DNA of 64,000 nt, taken from positions 59,652-123,651 of the forward strand of contig JBLNCI010000005.1 of assembly GCA_050260515.1 (NCBI GenBank), in the 5' to 3' direction. The DNA is from DATJIG01 sp050260515. GTDB taxonomy: Bacteria > Pseudomonadota > Alphaproteobacteria > SMXQ01. The position numbers and the translations under genes were made by a program. Below, one piece after another: positions 59,366 through 64,000 of the stretch (positions are counted from its first letter, which is position 1; the number at the start of each line of letters is the position of its first letter). The notes under the pieces were generated by a model. That model had not been told where the DNA came from and did not search any database. It saw only the letters and a list, made by a program, of their open reading frames with translations.

Positions 59366-60475
59366 ATGACGCTGATCATCAGCAACGCCGACATCGAGAA
59401 GGTCCTGACGATGAAGGACACCATCGCGGCGCTCGAGAAATCGTACCGGAATCTCGCCGTCGAAGACGCCGTGTGCCGGCCGCGCATCGACATCCAGATC
59501 CCGACGAAGGATCCGAAGAAGGTCTATCAGTGGGGAACGATGGAGGGCGGATCCGTCGATGGCTACTTCGCCATACGGATGAAATCCGACGTCATCTACG
59601 AGCAGGAGTACAACGGCGCGGTCACTCAGGAGAAGTACTGCACGAAGCCCGGTCTCTACTGCGGGCTCATCCTGCTCGTCTCGACCGAGAACGGCGAGCC
59701 GGTCGCGATCCTCAATGACGGCGTACTCCAGCACATGCGCGTCGGCGCCGACGGCGGCATCGGCGTGAAGTACATGTCGCGCGAGGATTCCCACGTCGTC
59801 GGCATCCTCGGCTCGGGCGGCATGGCGCGCAGCCACATGGCGGCGTTCATGGAAGTCCGCGACATCAAGAAAGTTCAGGTCTACAGCCCGACTCCCGCCA
59901 ACCGTGAGCGTTTCGCCGAGGACATGCGCGAGCTGTACGGCGTCGAGGTCAAGGTCTGCGACAACCCGCGCGACATCTACAAAGGCGCCGATATCGTTGC
60001 GGGCCTCACCGACTCGGCGGTGCCCGTGCTCAACGGCGAGTGGGTCGAGAAGGGCACCCACGTCATCAACGTCGGCGCCGGCGGTGCGCCGGACGAGGCG
60101 ACGATGCGGAAGATCGACGTCTACTTCCGGTTCGGCAACGCGCCCGGTCCGTGGGGGATCCCCGAGATGGCGCTCTCCGACGAGTACGTGACGTACGCCG
60201 CGCGGCCCAATTTCAATGCGAACTTCAAGCTCAAGCGGGCGGGCAAGCGCGGGCACCGCGAGGTGGCGCCGGATCGCATGGTGATGTTCAAGGATCTACT
60301 CGCCGGGTCCAATCGCGGCCGCACGTCGCGCGACCAGATCACGTTCTCCGAGCGAGGGAACCTGCAGGGCGCGCAGTTCTACGCCGTCGCCGGCGTCGCC
60401 TACGAGAAGGCGAAGGCGAGGGGGCTCGGGTATCAGCTCCCGACCGAATTGCTGCTGCAGGACATTCGCGACTAG
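59366..60475 (+). CDS. ornithine cyclodeaminase / mu-crystallin family protein
   Basis: A 369-residue NAD(P)-dependent enzyme. GILGSGGMARSHMAAFMEVR is the Rossmann motif, VQVYSPTPANRERFAEDM follows, and GVLQHMRVGADGGIGVKYMS is the substrate-side block. Family members include ornithine cyclodeaminase, alanine dehydrogenase and ketimine reductases. The sequence is longer than ornithine cyclodeaminase and I cannot assign the substrate. It is translated after the TctC copy 3, so the binding protein may bring in its substrate. Confidence 0.85.
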   Translation: MTLIISNADIEKVLTMKDTIAALEKSYRNLAVEDAVCRPRIDIQIPTKDPKKVYQWGTMEGGSVDGYFAIRMKSDVIYEQEYNGAVTQEKYCTKPGLYCGLILLVSTENGEPVAILNDGVLQHMRVGADGGIGVKYMSREDSHVVGILGSGGMARSHMAAFMEVRDIKKVQVYSPTPANRERFAEDMRELYGVEVKVCDNPRDIYKGADIVAGLTDSAVPVLNGEWVEKGTHVINVGAGGAPDEATMRKIDVYFRFGNAPGPWGIPEMALSDEYVTYAARPNFNANFKLKRAGKRGHREVAPDRMVMFKDLLAGSNRGRTSRDQITFSERGNLQGAQFYAVAGVAYEKAKARGLGYQLPTELLLQDIRD

Positions 60476-60515
60476 CGCCCGCTGCAGGAGTACTGTCCGG
60501 GCGAGGGAGCTTGCC

Positions 60516-61520
60516 ATGCGAACCATTGTCGCGGTGGCGTTTGCGTTCTCGCTGTCGGGCGAATGCGCGGCGGCGGAGTATGCCGTTACGTTCGAGGGTA
60601 GCGGCGGGATTCCGCTCGCGGGCAGCCTGATGTTGCCGACGGCAGCGGCACCCGGCGGCACCCCGGCGATTTTGCTGCTCCAGGGCAGCGGTCCGACCGA
60701 CCGCGACGGCAATCAGCGTCCGGCGTTGGTCACGGATCTCGAGCGACAGGTCGCGGAGTTGCTCGCCAGCGAGGGCGTCGCGTCTCTGCGCTACGACAAG
60801 CGCGGCATGCATGAGAATCGTTCGACCATGCCTGCCGATGCGAAGGACCTCCCTTCATTCTTCGCGTGGTCCGCGTTTGTCGATGATGCGCGAGCCGCCT
60901 TGCGTTTCCTGTCCGCGCAGCCCGGAATCGATGATCGGCGGGTCGGCGTTCTCGGCCACAGCGAGGGCGGCCTGTTTGCGGTGGCGCTCAGCGCATCGGA
61001 ATCCCCGAGGATCCTGGTACTCGCGAGCACCCCGGCGCGTCCGCTCGGCGAGGTGATCCATGATCAGATCGCCAGGCACCTGGACCGCCAAGGCGCGACC
61101 GAGGCGCAGCGCGCATTCTTCCTCGATGCCGATCTCCGGGTGCAGTCGCACATCCGCGCCACCGGGCTGGTGCCGGCTGACGTTCCGGCGGGCATCGCCG
61201 CCTTCTATCCATCCTATCTCGGGCCGTACCTGCGATCTGCGCTGGAGTTCGATCCAGGGTCTATGGTCAAGCGGCTGCGCATTCCGACGCTGGCGATCTA
61301 CGGCGGCGCCGACGCGCAAGTTTCCGCCGAACGAGACGCTCCTCTGATGGCTTCGGCTCTGGACCGCCGAAGCGATGGCAGCAGGAACGTCGTCGTGCCC
61401 GGCGTCAGCCACAACCTGAAGAAAGTTGCGAGCGCGGAGGATCCAGGGTTCGCGGGACCGCTGGATGAGGCAGTGAAGCGCGAAGTCGTGACGTTCTTGC
61501 GCAATGCGCTGCAGCGCTAG
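60516..61520 (+). CDS. exported alpha/beta hydrolase
   Basis: A 334-residue protein with signal peptide MRTIVAVAFAFSLSGECAAA. LQGSGPTDRDGNQRP forms the oxyanion loop, GHSEGG holds the catalytic Ser, IYGGADAQVSAERD the Asp and GVSHNLKK the His. The group is like periplasmic esterase/peptidase-like hydrolases of unknown substrate. Its stop overlaps the convergent lipoprotein gene by four bases. Confidence 0.82.
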   Translation: MRTIVAVAFAFSLSGECAAAEYAVTFEGSGGIPLAGSLMLPTAAAPGGTPAILLLQGSGPTDRDGNQRPALVTDLERQVAELLASEGVASLRYDKRGMHENRSTMPADAKDLPSFFAWSAFVDDARAALRFLSAQPGIDDRRVGVLGHSEGGLFAVALSASESPRILVLASTPARPLGEVIHDQIARHLDRQGATEAQRAFFLDADLRVQSHIRATGLVPADVPAGIAAFYPSYLGPYLRSALEFDPGSMVKRLRIPTLAIYGGADAQVSAERDAPLMASALDRRSDGSRNVVVPGVSHNLKKVASAEDPGFAGPLDEAVKREVVTFLRNALQR

Positions 61521-62023
61521 CGCGCGAGCGGCGCCGACTGGATGCCGCCGCCGCGCGGCGCCGGCGAGCTGTAGCCGCCGCCCAAGCCGCCGCCGCTTCC
61601 GTTCGCCGCCGGCGCGACAGTGATCTCGATTTCGGATCCGCCCAGCGTCGTGCCGGTGATCTGGATGGTCGCAACGCGGTCGCCCCGCGTGTAGGTCATC
61701 GCCGACGTCGAGCCGCGTACCACCGCGACAGGTTGCCAGCCGAACCGCGGCATGCCGTTGGCGTAGAAATCGAACGCCTCGGCCGCCGAACTCGACGAAC
61801 GGAACACGAGCCGGCCGAGCCATGCGTCCTTCGGGCCGAGGATCAGCGAGCGATCGATATTCATCCGCGCGCTCGCCGGAATTGGCAGATCCGAAAAGTC
61901 GGCGAACGACGGCTGCAATGCTTCGTTCGGCTCGGTCTTCGACGACGGATTGAGGCTCGTGCCGCCGCAGCCGGCGAGCATCGCCGCAAGCGCGAACGAT
62001 GCTACCGCCGATGCAGCACGCAT
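61517..62023 (-). CDS. lipoprotein of unknown function
   Basis: A 168-residue protein. The signal SAVASFALAAMLAGCGG has a clear lipobox (LAGC), so the mature start is lipid-modified. The folded part contains FSDLPIPASARMNIDRSLIL, GPKDAWLGRLVFRSSSSAAE and FGWQPVAVVRGSTSAMTYTR, a pattern seen in alphaproteobacterial lipoproteins of unknown role. The C-terminus is Gly/Ser/Pro-rich. The frame is open 71 codons further upstream, but the chosen Met precedes the signal directly. Confidence 0.7.
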   Translation of the reverse strand: MRAASAVASFALAAMLAGCGGTSLNPSSKTEPNEALQPSFADFSDLPIPASARMNIDRSLILGPKDAWLGRLVFRSSSSAAEAFDFYANGMPRFGWQPVAVVRGSTSAMTYTRGDRVATIQITGTTLGGSEIEITVAPAANGSGGGLGGGYSSPAPRGGGIQSAPLAR

Positions 62024-62532
62024 ATTGAACACGCGGGGCGCGCTCACCGTGTGCGGTCTCGCGGCGATCGGCGCGGAAATCGTCGAAGAGGAAATCGTCG
62101 AAGATGAGATCGACGGCAGCGGACGGTTTCGCTTGCAAAAGCGACCGCGCGATACGTTTTCGGCGAGTGCTTCGAGGTGGGACGATGACGTGAGCAGGCG
62201 CAGAAAGCGCCCCTTGCGGGCCGGACTGTCGGTCACTATCTCTACCCTCGGACCCCTTGTTCTTTGAGGTTTCTTGGCCTTGGCGCGGGCGACAATTTTT
62301 GCGCCGGAGTGACGCGAGAGTATCTAGACTTTCTTAACGCGTCACCCTATATTGCCCCTCGTACCCGGCGCCCTGTTGGGGACCGGTCGGGACGTTCCTG
62401 AAACCCTTCACTCACTGCGACAGAGCCCTGCTCTAGGGTGTCGTCGCGCCGCCGTCGAAAGGCGTCGGACGTGAGGTTTTCGGCTTCGTTGCGAGCAGTC
62501 ATAAGTCGCTCGCAATAAACTCTGAAAAGGGT
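62024..62532. other. region between the lipoprotein gene and the rRNA promoter
   Basis: About 500 bases without a supported gene. The minus-strand open frame reaching to 62236 is an N-terminal extension with no family features. An upstream rRNA promoter could lie near 62300-62352 (tatctaga, cctatatt), but I cannot define a pair. Confidence 0.4.
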
Positions 62533-62561
62533 TTGACAGGCCGGAGGTCGAGGCTTATAAG
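62533..62561 (+). promoter_or_regulatory. rRNA operon promoter
   Basis: A perfect TTGACA (62533-62538), 17-bp spacer, TATAAG (62556-62561), then a GC-rich discriminator (gcgcg), as expected for growth-rate-controlled rRNA promoters. Transcription should start near 62568. Confidence 0.8.
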
Positions 62562-62823
62562 GCGCGTCCTGCCGCACGGACCGGCAACTTCGGCGAAAGC
62601 CAAAGCCCAGTCCCTGCGGCATAAGTTTGAGAGTGCCAACGATCCGGTACTCGGCTGTTTGACATTGTGAAAACGGAAGGGATGCGCAGGCGGCGGTGTG
62701 TCGCAATGCGATACGCCGAAGCAAGCGCATCTAGTTCGATCATCGGTTCATCGACCGATGATAAACATGCGCTTGTGATCGGCTCTTTGGCTTCGAACGG
62801 GGTTCGCCTCGTTCGGCAAGTCA
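62562..62823 (+). other. 16S rRNA leader with boxA-like element
   Basis: The leader contains gctgtttgacattgtga at 62653-62670, close to the conserved leader sequence of alphaproteobacterial rRNA operons, and ggctctttgg near 62780, a boxA-like antitermination site. Processing by RNase III would trim it. The leader fits an alphaproteobacterium, in line with the first part of the 16S gene. Confidence 0.6.

Positions 62824-64000
<1,177 letters not shown>

Overview
The window is GC-rich and densely coded, and most of it looks like chromosome of an alphaproteobacterium, probably of the order Hyphomicrobiales (Rhizobiales). The evidence is the alphaproteobacterial form of RNase E with a long acidic insert in its S1 domain, the order rne / amidase / PBP1A / prfB, divergent tyrS and anmK, IscR-type and Crp-type regulators, a GGAAC-N16-CGTT general-stress promoter before csbD, palindromic repeats of a kind common in this order, and an rRNA leader of alphaproteobacterial type. 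The placement rests on recalled family features, not on a search.

Layout. 0-9 kb holds the end of gamma-glutamyltransferase, then RNase E, a periplasmic amidase, PBP1A and a sugar-nucleotide-type epimerase. 9-15 kb is an accessory patch: a lipoprotein gene interrupted by an in-frame amber codon, a coiled-coil protein, a Crp-type regulator, prfB with its +1 frameshift site, a Rid-family protein, and an unrecognised operon of six very small genes (five with one membrane segment) divergent from an XRE regulator and sharing one palindromic operator with it. 15-29 kb is mostly housekeeping: a peroxiredoxin with a histone-H1-like tail, glnE, a giant AsmA/YhdP-like protein, a run of small exported proteins, tyrS, anmK, dispersed palindromes and an alpha/beta hydrolase. 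29-35 kb is a sulfur operon (cysE, iscR-like, two cysteine desulfurases, ferredoxin, mnmA) followed by tRNA-Met. Together these genes make cysteine, mobilise its sulfur and thiolate tRNA.

35-62 kb is an accessory region of sensing and small-molecule metabolism: a hybrid histidine kinase with three near-identical PAS domains, two tandem small paralogues, a flavin monooxygenase, a TPR glycosyltransferase of the O-GlcNAc transferase type, three TctC-type binding proteins without their membrane partners, an isochorismatase-like hydrolase with a racemase-family protein and an LpxR-like deacylase, a TPR-dioxygenase, gluQRS, an orphan eutA, two closely related double-cupin proteins around a LysR regulator, csbD, bluB and an ornithine-cyclodeaminase-family protein.

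The last 1.7 kb is the promoter, leader and first 1.2 kb of a 16S rRNA gene. Its first ~250 bases read as alphaproteobacterial and the rest as betaproteobacterial (Burkholderiales-like). An assembly join inside the conserved gene is the most likely cause. The best candidate for an undescribed system is the 12.9-14.7 kb XRE / small-membrane-protein locus.
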